Assembly: GCA_017509255.1 (NCBI GenBank) | Contig: JAFWQA010000001.1 | Coordinates: forward strand, 186,001-250,000 | Source: Clostridia bacterium | Lineage (GTDB): Bacteria > Bacillota > Clostridia > Christensenellales > Aristaeellaceae | Direction of reading: 5' to 3' | Length of the DNA: 64,000 bases | Shown: in pieces, positions 51,998-60,590 of the stretch | How the letters are laid out: every line of letters starts with the position of its first letter | Numbering within the stretch: position 1 is the first letter of the stretch | Notes under the pieces: generated by a model | Databases searched by the model: none | Told to the model about the DNA's origin: nothing | Seen by the model: only the letters and a program-made list of their open reading frames with translations | Made by a program: the position numbers and the translations under genes

Positions 51998-52399
51998 TCA
52001 CATCCGCACTTTTTCAAACACGGTCCGGATATCTTCCTTCGCCCCGTCAAAGTGAGGCCATCCGTCGATCCCGTCTTTGCTTTTTCTCGGAATGATATGG
52101 ATGTGGAAGTGGGGCACCGACTGGCCGGCGCATTCTTCGCTGGCATTGAGCAGATTGACGCCTTCATACCCGCAGTTTTCCGTCAGATGCAGGGAAACCT
52201 TTTTCACTGTCGCGGCAACGGCGGACAGCGCGTCCGGTTCGCAGTCCAGGATGTTTTTATAATGCGCTTTCGGGATCACCAGAATATGGCCGTCCACATC
52301 CTTCGCGATATCCATGAACGCAAGTGTCATTTCGTCCTCAAAGACTTTCAGGCACGGTATTTCGCCGGAGCCGATTTTGCAAAAAATACAGTCTTTCAT
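51998..52399 (-). CDS. HIT-family nucleotide hydrolase (HinT-like)
   Basis: This 133-residue protein has CIFCKIGSGEIP at its start, with the zinc-type Cys pair, and the histidine triad HFHIHIIPR (His97, His99, His101). It matches HinT-type enzymes that hydrolyse AMP-linked amides and related nucleotides. ATG 52399 is used because GGAGG is 7 bases upstream. Confidence 0.9.
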   Translation of the reverse strand: MKDCIFCKIGSGEIPCLKVFEDEMTLAFMDIAKDVDGHILVIPKAHYKNILDCEPDALSAVAATVKKVSLHLTENCGYEGVNLLNASEECAGQSVPHFHIHIIPRKSKDGIDGWPHFDGAKEDIRTVFEKVRM

Positions 52400-52435
52400 T
52401 CTCATTCCTCCATAAATATTGATCTGCCTGCCGCC

Positions 52436-53044
52436 TTATTCTGTTAATTCCGTCGCTCTCACCGCACCCAGGCAATGGATCCTCACGACGCGGTTGCTGT
52501 CGGTTTCGGATATCGTTCTCAGCTGCCCGAGAAAAGGCCGGACGAACTCCGGCCTGCGTTTTCCGAGGACGCGGAAAATCTCCGGTGCTTCCATCCGGAC
52601 CCTGTCATCCGCGTCGTGAAGAAGCTTTTCAAACACCGGCATATATTCCTCATAGATCTCCGGCGTGTTCGACGCGATATTTTCGGATGCCCAGATAAAG
52701 CTCAGCCGGACCTGGGATGCCTCATCCGCGGCAAAACGGAACATGCTTTTCCAGAACGGCCGGACCGGCTGAAAGCTGCCCCTTCCGATCCTTCCGAGAG
52801 CGTTCACCGCGCGCTCCCGCAGAAGCGGCTCCGGACGGTCACAGAAGGAAGCAATAACCGGAACAACATCTTTTACTTCCTCAGGACAGAGCAGGCCTGC
52901 CTCTCCGAGCAGCCAGAGCGCCTTTGCCTGTATTTTTACGGATTCATGGGCAAGCAGGGCAGACAGGTAAGGAATATTCTCCTTCCACCTGTACTTGTCC
53001 TTTGTCAGTACGCCAAGCTCTTTATATATTTCAGACTCGTTCAT
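52436..53044 (-). CDS. HEAT-repeat protein
   Basis: This 202-residue protein consists of about five HEAT-like helical repeats, seen as AKALWLLGEAG, RERAVNALGRIGRG, VRLSFIWASENIA, VRMEAPEIFRVLGK and VVRIHCLGAVRA. Such proteins are adaptors or scaffold proteins without catalytic residues. Length is short and no signal peptide is seen. It follows the VOC gene at 53071 on the minus strand by 26 bases, so the two may be co-transcribed. Confidence 0.78.
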   Translation of the reverse strand: MNESEIYKELGVLTKDKYRWKENIPYLSALLAHESVKIQAKALWLLGEAGLLCPEEVKDVVPVIASFCDRPEPLLRERAVNALGRIGRGSFQPVRPFWKSMFRFAADEASQVRLSFIWASENIASNTPEIYEEYMPVFEKLLHDADDRVRMEAPEIFRVLGKRRPEFVRPFLGQLRTISETDSNRVVRIHCLGAVRATELTE

Positions 53045-53070
53045 TCATGATCTCCTATATCCGGAAGCTG

Positions 53071-53454
53071 TTACACCGTGATCTCTATCTGATTGTCCTC
53101 GACGGCAAGGATACAGCTTTCATAATATCCGTCCCCTGTCGTCCGGGGGCCGCTTATGACCTGATATCCGTCCGCCTTCAGTCTTTCCGTTACCCGGTCA
53201 ACATTTTCCTTACTGCCGACACTGAAAGCGATGTGGGCATATCCTGTACGGTTCATTTCCTTTTTGGGATCGGTCATTTCAGGCTTTTTCATGATTTCCA
53301 GACGGGCTCCGTCATCAAAAGAAATAAAATAGGAGCGAAAGCCCGAGCCTTGATTGTGATAGCCGCCATCGGCTTTGCCGCTAAGATACCGGATAAAAAA
53401 ATCCCGTGCCGCTTCCAGATCATTTACATACATTGCAATGTGTTCTATTCTCAT
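53071..53454 (-). CDS. VOC-family (glyoxalase/bleomycin-resistance-like) protein
   Basis: This 127-residue protein is a single VOC domain with two beta-alpha-beta-beta-beta halves: metal-ligand positions His5 (RIEHIAMYV), a Glu in RLEIM, His in YAHIAFSV and the final Glu in QIEITV. It resembles lactoylglutathione-lyase-like clostridial proteins; the substrate is not known. ATG 53454 is placed downstream of the promoter cassette at 53501. Confidence 0.87.
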   Translation of the reverse strand: MRIEHIAMYVNDLEAARDFFIRYLSGKADGGYHNQGSGFRSYFISFDDGARLEIMKKPEMTDPKKEMNRTGYAHIAFSVGSKENVDRVTERLKADGYQVISGPRTTGDGYYESCILAVEDNQIEITV

Positions 53455-53500
53455 TCGATACCTCTGTAAAAACAGATTTGCCGGACCAAAGCCCTGCCGC

Positions 53501-53531
53501 AATGATACCACAGCTGCCGCCAAATGGCCAT
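53501..53531 (-). promoter_or_regulatory. shared promoter cassette, copy 6
   Basis: The minus strand reads ATGGCCATTTGGCGGC, then AGCTGTGGTATCATTGC. The extended -10 box TG-G-TATCAT (53507-53502) is 47 bases before the VOC start. Confidence 0.65.
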
Positions 53532-53558
53532 CTTTTCCGATCGTGGGACGGAAAGCAT

Positions 53559-53587
53559 TTGCATGTTCATGGTTATTGTAGTAATCT
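53559..53587 (+). promoter_or_regulatory. promoter of the plus-strand VOC gene
   Basis: TTGCAT (53559-53564) and TAATCT (53582-53587) are 17 bases apart, in the divergent region between the two VOC genes. Confidence 0.5.
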
Positions 53588-53670
53588 AGCGGTGACGGAT
53601 CATTGAAAAAAGCAGATCAGGCAGAAAAGGGGAGCGGGTCCCCGGCATAATATTGTCAGGAGGCAGCGCT

Positions 53671-54093
53671 ATGGTACAGGGAATCGGGCATGTGGCATTC
53701 AATGTGAAGGACATGGAAAAAACGATTGCATTCTATGAAAAAACCCTGGGCTTTCAGAAGGCGTTTGACATTCAGCGTCCGGAGAACGGAGAACCGTGGA
53801 TCGTATACATGTATGGCGGCGGAGGACAGTTTATTGAGCTGTTTTACGGCGCCACAAAAGCCAATCCGTATAAGGATGAGAATATCGGGTTCTTCCATTC
53901 CTGCCTGGCTGTGGACGATATACAGGAGGTATGGAAAAGGATCGTGGAGACCGGGGCACCCCAGGACGATGCGCCCAAGCAGGGCGCGGATCATAACTGG
54001 CAGTGCTGGACTCATGATCCGGACGGCAATAAGATCGAGCTGATGCAGATCAGCGAGGACAGTCCCCAGATGAAATTCATCAGGAGCCTGTAA
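53671..54093 (+). CDS. VOC-family (glyoxalase I-like) protein
   Basis: This 140-residue protein has the glyoxalase I arrangement: GIGHVAFNVKDMEKTIAFYEKTLGF at the start (in parts GIGHVAFNV and FYEKTLGF), QFIELFYG, FFHSCLAVDDI and DPDGNKIELMQ with the last metal Glu. AGGAGG lies 8 bases before ATG 53671. It is divergent from the other VOC gene at 53071. Both may detoxify reactive carbonyls or modified sugars (inference). Confidence 0.87.
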   Translation: MVQGIGHVAFNVKDMEKTIAFYEKTLGFQKAFDIQRPENGEPWIVYMYGGGGQFIELFYGATKANPYKDENIGFFHSCLAVDDIQEVWKRIVETGAPQDDAPKQGADHNWQCWTHDPDGNKIELMQISEDSPQMKFIRSL

Positions 54094-54120
54094 AGCTTCC
54101 CCCAAAAGCCAAAGAATGAA

Positions 54121-54148
54121 GCCCGGCTTCCGAAAACGGAGGCCGGGC
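54121..54148. terminator. hairpin terminator between convergent genes
   Basis: GCCCGGCTTCCG, AAAA and CGGAGGCCGGGC form a 12-bp stem with one G-T pair. The T tract is poor (ATTTC), but it is related to the terminators at 44326 and 45856. Confidence 0.65.
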
Positions 54149-54208
54149 ATTTCGGCCTGTACCGCGGAAGAAACCGCGCAGCTTGCTTATTCCCCGGAGA
54201 ACCGGAAA

Positions 54209-55009
54209 TCATCGCTTTATTTCATTGATCAGAAAGATTCTGAGCGATTCCAGCTCTTCTTTCGGAAAGCTGAAATCACCGCCTCCAAACCAGGCTTTCA
54301 TGGCTGCCTCGGGCAAATACTTCAGCTCGGAAGGAACATAGCCAATCATCCAGAGACCCGCTTCATATTTGGAGAGGATCCTCCTTTCCACCTTAAAGGA
54401 AAGGATCCTTCCCAAAATAAGGACATTGCTGGCCAGATATCTTTCATTGTAGTTTTCAAACCTGTAATCGTCGATCCCGGAGCTGATCGCGTTCCAGAAA
54501 TCCTCATCCGAAATATCGGAAAAGACTTCATCAATTGCCTGACCGAATAAAATGATCCCGCGCTCTTTGATAAGCCGGATATAGCTTGTTACGTCCGCGT
54601 CCGGGAATTCATGATCCACCACATAAACCTCTTCATTCGGATCGATGAATCTTTTCCGATATTTTTCCGTCCAGAAATCGCTGTAATGGAATACACAATT
54701 TCCGTGATCAACCCAGTTCCGCGCGTCTTCCAGTCTGATCGCGGACATTTCCAGCGGTCTCGGTTTTCCGTCGATCGCAATGATCTCCCGGGCGATATCC
54801 AGCTTTTTGCCTGCCGCAATGGAATCTCTGACAACCACCAAAAGATCAATATCGCCGCTGTCGGGACAAAACGCATGTAAGGAAACGGAACCGTGCAGAT
54901 AGACTCCGACCAGTTCATTCCCCATGTGCTTTTTCCATATTTCCACTGCTTCTGCAATCTGCCCCGTGATGTCTGCCGGCAGATCCTTATAACCCAATAA
55001 ATCTTTCAT
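54209..55009 (-). CDS. ANT-type aminoglycoside nucleotidyltransferase family protein
   Basis: This 266-residue protein resembles the AadA/ANT(9) adenylyltransferases. It has GVYLHGSVSLHAF with Gly40-Ser41 and the metal pair Asp53-Asp55 in SGDIDLLVVV, followed by an AadA-like helical C-terminal domain (RYLASNVLILGRIL, KYEAGLWMIGYVP). These enzymes adenylylate streptomycin or spectinomycin; a resistance role is likely but not shown. It converges with the VOC gene. Intergenic 55010-55132 shows nothing notable. Confidence 0.78.
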   Translation of the reverse strand: MKDLLGYKDLPADITGQIAEAVEIWKKHMGNELVGVYLHGSVSLHAFCPDSGDIDLLVVVRDSIAAGKKLDIAREIIAIDGKPRPLEMSAIRLEDARNWVDHGNCVFHYSDFWTEKYRKRFIDPNEEVYVVDHEFPDADVTSYIRLIKERGIILFGQAIDEVFSDISDEDFWNAISSGIDDYRFENYNERYLASNVLILGRILSFKVERRILSKYEAGLWMIGYVPSELKYLPEAAMKAWFGGGDFSFPKEELESLRIFLINEIKR

Positions 55010-55132
55010 GATTTTATCTGTTGTCCTTTGGGATTCAGATCAGCCCCGGGGGTTTCTCCGGATATTCCGGCTCTGAATCATCGTCAAATCTCATTTACCT
55101 GCCGGTTTTAGCACCGCGGCAGGATGGCCTGA

Positions 55133-56101
55133 TCAGATCTTTCCCGCCGCCTCGGCAACCCAGCGGATCCTCTCATCCTGAAGCGAGTTGTGCAGGCTGC
55201 AGTCCGCGCCGATGATATAGCCTTTCCTGCCGCCTTCCCTGATCAGATCGGCAACCGCTTTTTCGATTTCGTCCCGCGAGGCGGTGTAAAGGAAGGTGCC
55301 GGGCCGGTTGTCAAAGCCGCCCCATACAGTGCATCCGAACTGTTTCTTTGCCTCCCGGATGTCCATGATGTCCATATACCGCGACCAGCTTACCGCGGCC
55401 GCATGATAATCCTTCCATACGGAGAGCCGGTTCGGCTCTTCTTCCCAGGCGCAGAAATGAATGACGTTCCTGTCGCTCATAGCGTTTGCATAATCCAGTA
55501 CTTCCCGGTCGCTGGGCATCACCCAGTCCCGGTATTCCGCTTCCGTGAAACGGCTTACCTCACCGTTCTGGACACTGTAGAAGATCCCGTCCGCACCGGC
55601 ATCCTGCAGAATGCCTTTCACAAGCAGCTTCTGATCCTCGGCGATCACGCGGCACGCGTATTTGACCGCTTCGGGATCCTCACGGATAAACCGCATCATC
55701 TTCGGATATCCGACGCGCAGGCGCAGGCAGGACAGGGGAACAAAAACAAGGTAGATCGCCACGCACTCTCCGTTCAGTTTCCGGATGACCTTCGCCGTGC
55801 GTTCCACCTGTTCCCTGACGTAAGGATGTGCCGCACCGAGAGGCTCCAGCTTCATCAGGTCCTGCACATTTTCAATGCTCTCCAGCTGCGGAGACGGCCA
55901 TCCGAAGTATCCGTCCGCGGACAGCTTCATAAAATCAACGCCGGTACTGTGGAACGCCGCAGCCTGACAGTCGGCAAACCGGTCAAAATCCTGCCAGTAT
56001 TCTGCCGGAACATGTTTCCACATACAGACCGGGACGTGATCTGTTTCCTGTCCCGCAAACGCGGCCAGGACCCGTTCTCTCTTTGTCATCATGCTGCTCA
56101 T
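55133..56101 (-). CDS. uroporphyrinogen-decarboxylase (URO-D) family protein
   Basis: This 322-residue protein has the URO-D/MtaA barrel pattern: TKRERVLAAFAGQETDHVPV at the start, AAAFHSTGVDFMKLSADGYFG, ILQDAGADGIFYSVQNG, FCAWEEEP and WGGFDNRPG near 265, KGYIIGADCSL at the end. It is more like the corrinoid methyltransferases or uncharacterised relatives than the heme enzyme, since other heme genes are absent. AAGGAG is 9 bases upstream of ATG 56101. Its substrate is unknown. Confidence 0.83.
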   Translation of the reverse strand: MSSMMTKRERVLAAFAGQETDHVPVCMWKHVPAEYWQDFDRFADCQAAAFHSTGVDFMKLSADGYFGWPSPQLESIENVQDLMKLEPLGAAHPYVREQVERTAKVIRKLNGECVAIYLVFVPLSCLRLRVGYPKMMRFIREDPEAVKYACRVIAEDQKLLVKGILQDAGADGIFYSVQNGEVSRFTEAEYRDWVMPSDREVLDYANAMSDRNVIHFCAWEEEPNRLSVWKDYHAAAVSWSRYMDIMDIREAKKQFGCTVWGGFDNRPGTFLYTASRDEIEKAVADLIREGGRKGYIIGADCSLHNSLQDERIRWVAEAAGKI

Positions 56102-56150
56102 TCTGATCGCTCCTTTTCATTCGAGACCCGGCTGACCGGATGTGAAATGT

Positions 56151-56594
56151 TTACAGACCGATACGAAACAGCTGGTCTGTTGTTCCGTATACCGTGCGAA
56201 AATCACCGATCTTTTCAAAGCCGTATTTTTCATACAATCCCTGTTCCCCGCTCAGGAGGTAAACGGTCCGGAACCCGACGGATTTTGCATAGGACAGGAC
56301 TTGCCGGATCATCTTCTCCGATATCCGTTTGCCCCGATAATGTTCATCCACAAAAACGAAACCGATAAACGGGGAAAAACTGTATTCATCCGGCAGTTCA
56401 TCCCTTTCCGAAAATGTACAGAAGCCGACAACGGTTCCATTCTCAACGGCAGCAACAACCCGTTCCCAGTCCCGGAAAGCATTTGCCTTCATACGTTCCG
56501 CAAGGGAAGGTCCTGCTTTCCAGGAGCAGGATTCGGCATAAGCGATCGTTTTGTTCCACAGGTCATGGTCTTTTTGAATCATCTGAATATCCAA
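56151..56594 (-). CDS. GNAT-family N-acetyltransferase
   Basis: This protein of about 147 residues has FIGFVFVDEHYRGKRISEKMI with the acetyl-CoA loop YRGKRIS, and QGLYEKYGFEKIG near the end. The start is placed at TTG 56594 because GGGAGG is 8 bases upstream and relatives begin DIQMIQKD there; the upstream frame to 56651 lacks a ribosome site. The substrate is unknown. Confidence 0.75.
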   Translation of the reverse strand: MDIQMIQKDHDLWNKTIAYAESCSWKAGPSLAERMKANAFRDWERVVAAVENGTVVGFCTFSERDELPDEYSFSPFIGFVFVDEHYRGKRISEKMIRQVLSYAKSVGFRTVYLLSGEQGLYEKYGFEKIGDFRTVYGTTDQLFRIGL

Positions 56595-56671
56595 TGATGG
56601 ATCCTCCCGGGAAGTAATCCTCCGTGATCGAATAAAAACGTTTGAAAGCATCGTCGTTTCCGTCAGTCCGG

Positions 56672-57274
56672 TTAAATCTGAACTCCATATGGTTCATTTA
56701 TCTCCTGATGAGCCTTCTTCTGATCCTGCTGCGTAAAGAACACGGCAATACTGTCTGTTCCCGCCACTGCATTCCGGTCATTGATCGCCGGAATTTCATT
56801 GGTGTTATGGCTGTATACAAGTTTATGAATGGCATGACAGTTCATATGATGCAGGAGGGTACAGGCTGTGCCGTACGCCTTGTCCATGCTGCCGTCACCG
56901 CCGCCGACCAGGATGACCGCCCCTTTTTTCTCCTTCGGGATGGGTTCTTCTTTTCGAAAAGATGAAGCGCAGTAATAGGTCTGCAGCCTGCTCCCCAGGT
57001 CCAGAAGCCTTCCTGTCAGCTCTGAAAAATAGACCGGTGAAGCGATCAGGATATTGTCGCATTCCTGTATGTACTCATATACTTCCTGCATTTCATCCTT
57101 TACGGCGCATCCGCTGTGATCCCAACAGTATCGGCAGTCGATACAGGGGGAGATGCCGCATCTGTAGGCATCAACAAGCTTATAGTCCCCGGGCAGCTTT
57201 TTTGTTACTTCCCTGATAAGGCTGACCGTATCGCCGTTCTCCCTCGGAGAGCCGTTCAATATCAGTGTTTTCAC
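56672..57274 (-). CDS. flavodoxin-family NAD(P)H:FMN oxidoreductase
   Basis: This 200-residue protein has the flavodoxin-like start LILNGSPRENGDTVSLI, then PCIDCRYCWDHSGCAVKDEM, with a four-cysteine cluster typical of the iron-sulfur flavoprotein/WrbA-like group, and ILIASPVYFSELTGRLL for the FMN ring. It reduces small acceptors with flavin. The cysteines could form a cluster or protect the flavin. A promoter cassette lies about 28 bases upstream of the start. Confidence 0.85.
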   Translation of the reverse strand: MKTLILNGSPRENGDTVSLIREVTKKLPGDYKLVDAYRCGISPCIDCRYCWDHSGCAVKDEMQEVYEYIQECDNILIASPVYFSELTGRLLDLGSRLQTYYCASSFRKEEPIPKEKKGAVILVGGGDGSMDKAYGTACTLLHHMNCHAIHKLVYSHNTNEIPAINDRNAVAGTDSIAVFFTQQDQKKAHQEINEPYGVQI

Positions 57275-57301
57275 AGAATCCCCCCAAACATTACCTGACA
57301 G

Positions 57302-57331
57302 AATAATACCACAAACGCTGTCAAACGGTCA
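57302..57331 (-). promoter_or_regulatory. shared promoter cassette, copy 7 (divergent)
   Basis: The minus strand reads ATGACCGTTTGACAGC and GTTTGTGGTATTATTC. The extended -10 box TG-G-TATTAT (57308-57303) is 28 bases before the flavodoxin-family gene. It also contains TTGACA and differs most from the other copies. Confidence 0.5.
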
Positions 57332-57404
57332 TTTCTTTTGCGAATCATAAATCTTTATTCCTCTGCGGGAGGTCAATCCGCATATTCTATCCGGAGCAGA
57401 CAGG

Positions 57405-57515
57405 ATGCCTTTATCACTGACCTGTCATCACGCGACAACGGACGGATGGCATGTCCACCTGTTTCTGGATCGGCTGCAGGAAGAAATGAACCGATTTGGT
57501 GATCATCTTGGTTGA
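57405..57515 (+). pseudogene. C-terminal remnant of chloramphenicol acetyltransferase
   Basis: The 36 codons from ATG 57405 to TGA 57513 read MPLSLTCHHATTDGWHVHL and continue FLDRLQEEMNRF. This contains the catalytic-histidine motif HHxxxDG and the end of type A chloramphenicol acetyltransferases. The preceding bases can be read as YPEQTG in another frame, so an earlier frameshift is likely, and nothing of the N-terminal 170 residues is recognisable in 57332-57404. The gene is dead. It is flanked by ordinary genes and has no ribosome site. Confidence 0.7.
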
Positions 57516-57576
57516 ACCGATGAGACGGCGGGAAAGTGTTTTTTGATCCGGCAGGCTTCCGAACAAATCAGCCAGG

Positions 57577-57605
57577 TTGAATTTTCTTGCTTTTCAGTTT
57601 ATAGT
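57577..57605 (+). promoter_or_regulatory. promoter of the metallophosphoesterase gene
   Basis: TTGAAT (57577-57582) and TATAGT (57600-57605) are 17 bases apart, about 52 bases before the start codon. Besides this, 57332-57650 contains only the acetyltransferase remnant. Confidence 0.65.
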
Positions 57606-57657
57606 CTGACTGGAGCTTCATCCTCTTACAGCGCATCAACAGAAACGGAGTATGCTC

Positions 57658-58872
57658 ATGAGAATCGCCGTGACTTTTCTGACATTACTTTTCCTCCTGG
57701 GCATCATATGCTCTGCCCGGGCTGAAACAAAGCTGATGGTCGTTTCTGACCTGCATTATCTGGAGCCTTCCCTGTATGAAGGCAGCGATCTGTTTGTACA
57801 GACGCTGCGGAACGGGGACGGAAAGATCACACAGTACGGGGAAGAGCTGCTGGCTGCGCTGTACCGGCAGATCGGCCAGGAACAGCCGGACGCCCTGATC
57901 GTAACGGGAGACCTGACCTTCAACGGCGAACAGAAAAGCCACGCCGCGCTGGCGGACTGGTTCCGCAGGGTGGAGGAGAGCGGCGTTCCCGTTTGGATCA
58001 TACCCGGCAATCATGATATTAATGTTGAGCATCCCACAGGCTATGCCAAAGGCACGGTATACGGCACAAAGGCGGCAACGCCGGAGGATTTTTTCTCCGT
58101 CTACAGCGATTTCCTGGAGACGGGCGGACCGGGCTTTTCCTATGTGGCCAAGGTCAGCAGCAGCCTTTGGGTTGCCATGACGGATGTCGCCCGGTATCAG
58201 GACCGGGCGGAAACCGTCGGCATGTTTACCGCGCAGCACGCTTCCTGGCTGGAGAATGTACTGATTCAGGCAGGAAAGGAGAATGCCAGGGTGGTAACCG
58301 CCACCCACCACAATGTGCTGGCTCACACCAGTTTCTCACGGGATGATTTCCTGATGTTCGGCAGCGAAAGAATGGCTGCGCTGGCGCGGCAGTACGGCGT
58401 GCAGATCAATCTTTCCGGGCATTTGCACATGCAGCATATCGTCCGGGAAAACGGCCTGACGGACGCGGCCCTCGGGGCTTTCTGCATCTGGCCACACCGC
58501 TACGCCCTGCTGACCTTCGGCGATGATGACCGCTGGAGCTATGACGCGAAGGAACTGAATGAAAAATTCCTGCCGGACGGCTTCCGGCGTCTCAGCAGGG
58601 AATGGTTCACCGGGATCTCACGGGATAAGATGAAGGCCTCAGGCATCACCGGCTCCGACGAGGAAACGGATGCCATGGCAGATTATGCCGCACGGTTCCA
58701 TGCCGCTTATTTCTCCGGCACATACCGGAAGGATGACCGGTCCTGGACAAGGGATCCGGCGTATGCGCTCTGGGAAAGCCGGCAGGATGGCTCATTCGTG
58801 ACTTACCTGCGCCTGATGATGAGCGAGGCGTCCGACGATCCGCTGCATGCCGAAGGCGCACTGTCACCCTGA
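57658..58872 (+). CDS. secreted calcineurin-like metallophosphoesterase
   Basis: This 404-residue protein has a signal peptide (about 1-22) and the metallophosphoesterase motifs VVSDLHY (D-x-H), VTGDLTF (GD), PGNHDIN (GNH(D)), TATHHNVL and LSGHLHM (GHxH), all in normal order. It should hydrolyse a phosphoester outside the cell, as in secreted phosphodiesterases or phosphatases. ATG 58 kb proximal start 57658 has ACGGAG 7 bases upstream. The following 58873-59078 is AT-rich and shows no gene. Confidence 0.88.
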   Translation: MRIAVTFLTLLFLLGIICSARAETKLMVVSDLHYLEPSLYEGSDLFVQTLRNGDGKITQYGEELLAALYRQIGQEQPDALIVTGDLTFNGEQKSHAALADWFRRVEESGVPVWIIPGNHDINVEHPTGYAKGTVYGTKAATPEDFFSVYSDFLETGGPGFSYVAKVSSSLWVAMTDVARYQDRAETVGMFTAQHASWLENVLIQAGKENARVVTATHHNVLAHTSFSRDDFLMFGSERMAALARQYGVQINLSGHLHMQHIVRENGLTDAALGAFCIWPHRYALLTFGDDDRWSYDAKELNEKFLPDGFRRLSREWFTGISRDKMKASGITGSDEETDAMADYAARFHAAYFSGTYRKDDRSWTRDPAYALWESRQDGSFVTYLRLMMSEASDDPLHAEGALSP

Positions 58873-59078
58873 TTCAGCGTTATAACAAATCAGGCTGCGT
58901 CAGTCACGGCAGGATTCGATACCATTCGGCATTCACAGGTTCGTTCTCCGTTATTTAGCTATATCTTTCACCATAATCCCTAGTCTGTCCCTGTAAGATT
59001 AATTTTGAAATATCTTTTCATCAGACAGTCTGACTTGTCATAAGTGTTTTGTCCGGATATGCATATACCCTGAGTGGT

Positions 59079-59609
59079 CTAAATAAATCCCTTGCAGTTC
59101 CAGTGAAGCACGGGCTCATAACCAAGTTTCATGTACCACTTTTCAAGATGTGTAAAGTGGATCCAGGAAAGGTCAAAACCGTCACGCTTTAAAATCTCCG
59201 TGCCGAGCTGTACCATTCTGAGGCCGATGCCCTGTTTGCGAAACTTGGGAACCGTTCCCACGCAGCCGGGCCCTCCGATTCTTAAGTCTCCCACCCGGCC
59301 CATTTCACCGAGGAAACAAAAAGCAGCGATCTCGTTTCCGGCATAAGCACAGAAATAACGGCCACCCTCGTTAAAATACTGGACCCAATCCCCGTCAACC
59401 TCAGAAACCGCCTTCTTAAGCACCCCAATATTTCCTTCAAAATACCTGAATGCAATGCCCTCGGGACAAGGCACCGGATCTGTAACAGGAAGATTTTTCT
59501 TTAAGTCCATGGCAAGCTCGGCAAATATCCAGTGTTCCTTCATGTCCTTTATGTACTCCCTGTCAAAGAAGCCGGGATTTAACTTATCAAAAATCTCTTT
59601 ATAATTCAT
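59079..59609 (-). CDS. GNAT-family N-acetyltransferase
   Basis: This 176-residue protein has the GNAT core near 105-160: GGPGCVGTVPKFRKQGIGLRMV with acetyl-CoA loop RKQGIG, and HFTHLEKWYMKLGYEP at the end. The N-terminal 70 residues are long for a GNAT domain and probably carry part of the substrate site. CAGGAGA precedes ATG 59609. The codon use looks more AT-rich than in the first half of the window. Confidence 0.83.
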   Translation of the reverse strand: MNYKEIFDKLNPGFFDREYIKDMKEHWIFAELAMDLKKNLPVTDPVPCPEGIAFRYFEGNIGVLKKAVSEVDGDWVQYFNEGGRYFCAYAGNEIAAFCFLGEMGRVGDLRIGGPGCVGTVPKFRKQGIGLRMVQLGTEILKRDGFDLSWIHFTHLEKWYMKLGYEPVLHWNCKGFI

Positions 59610-59701
59610 CTTATCTCCTGAATGTTCTCCTGAAAACGCTCTTTCTGTCGACCGGCCGGCATTCGTGGATCCCATACTTATTCCGTTTCAGGACGGTCCG
59701 A

Positions 59702-60505
59702 TCAATCCACAGTCTTTTTCCCAAGGATGATCATGGAAAGCGGAAATCCGTGATGATCGAGTGCGGAAAAACCGGTGCCGATATCATAATCAAATTCCTG
59801 CAGTCCGGTAACAACGATCCCATTGCCGCACATCCCGGATATGATTTCAGACATCGAGTGCGTAAAATCGGTAAAAGTCTTTGACCGGTACCTTTTCTGT
59901 GTCATATAGTATATACCTTCGTTTCCGGTCCATTCATGCTCAAAATAGGAATACAGGCATTCTGTCCTGTGATCCGGATCAAATGTATCTTCGCCTTCCG
60001 CGGCAAGCATATGCGTACAGGGATGCTCCTCATTGATTATGATGACAGCGCCCGGTTTCATGCATTTCGCGACAATTGCAAAAAAGCGGTTCAGGTCCTT
60101 AAACCAGCAGAGCGCGCCGATGGTGATGATCACCACATCAAACAGCGCCCTGTACCGGTCGTCGATGTCGTAAATATTGACAGCCTTAAACACACACGGA
60201 AGCTGCAGCTCTTTTGCTTTTTCATTGGCAAACGCCACCTGGTTTTCGGCAATGTCAAAGCCGATCCCTTTCCTGGCCTTTCCGCTTTTCACCAGAGAAA
60301 GCAGTTCGCGTCCGTTATTGCAGCAGAACTGGCCAATCACTGCCCCCTCTGTACGGATCTGCTTCAGGGTGTTCTTTGTATCCTCATTGAAAAACGGGTA
60401 ATCCTCCTTCTGTATGCGCTCTGTAATATCCGCGCCCCAAGAGGCGGTTCTGTTATCAAAAGCCTCTTCCCATGCCGCTTTGTTTCCCTCTATATATTTT
60501 TCCAT
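59702..60505 (-). CDS. class I SAM-dependent methyltransferase
   Basis: This 267-residue protein has motif I GQFCCNNGRELLSL (about 54-67), the acidic residue in GIGFDIAENQ (motif II), DVVIITIGALCWF (motif post-II/IV) and MKPGAVIIINEEHP. The N-terminus, KAAWEEAFDNR, is typical for a group of clostridial small-molecule methyltransferases. The acceptor is unknown. Confidence 0.85.
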   Translation of the reverse strand: MEKYIEGNKAAWEEAFDNRTASWGADITERIQKEDYPFFNEDTKNTLKQIRTEGAVIGQFCCNNGRELLSLVKSGKARKGIGFDIAENQVAFANEKAKELQLPCVFKAVNIYDIDDRYRALFDVVIITIGALCWFKDLNRFFAIVAKCMKPGAVIIINEEHPCTHMLAAEGEDTFDPDHRTECLYSYFEHEWTGNEGIYYMTQKRYRSKTFTDFTHSMSEIISGMCGNGIVVTGLQEFDYDIGTGFSALDHHGFPLSMIILGKKTVD

Positions 60506-60590
60506 GATTGATCACCCCTTAGCCGTATATTTCAAAAGATATTCCGGATCATTTTGTCAGTATAACAGGGTATAGAATCTCATTCAACGA

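Noticed and set aside
32500-58000. Integron cassette array
   Set aside because: Small single genes resemble cassettes in content, but no attC-like sites or integrase were seen and most genes have their own promoters and terminators.
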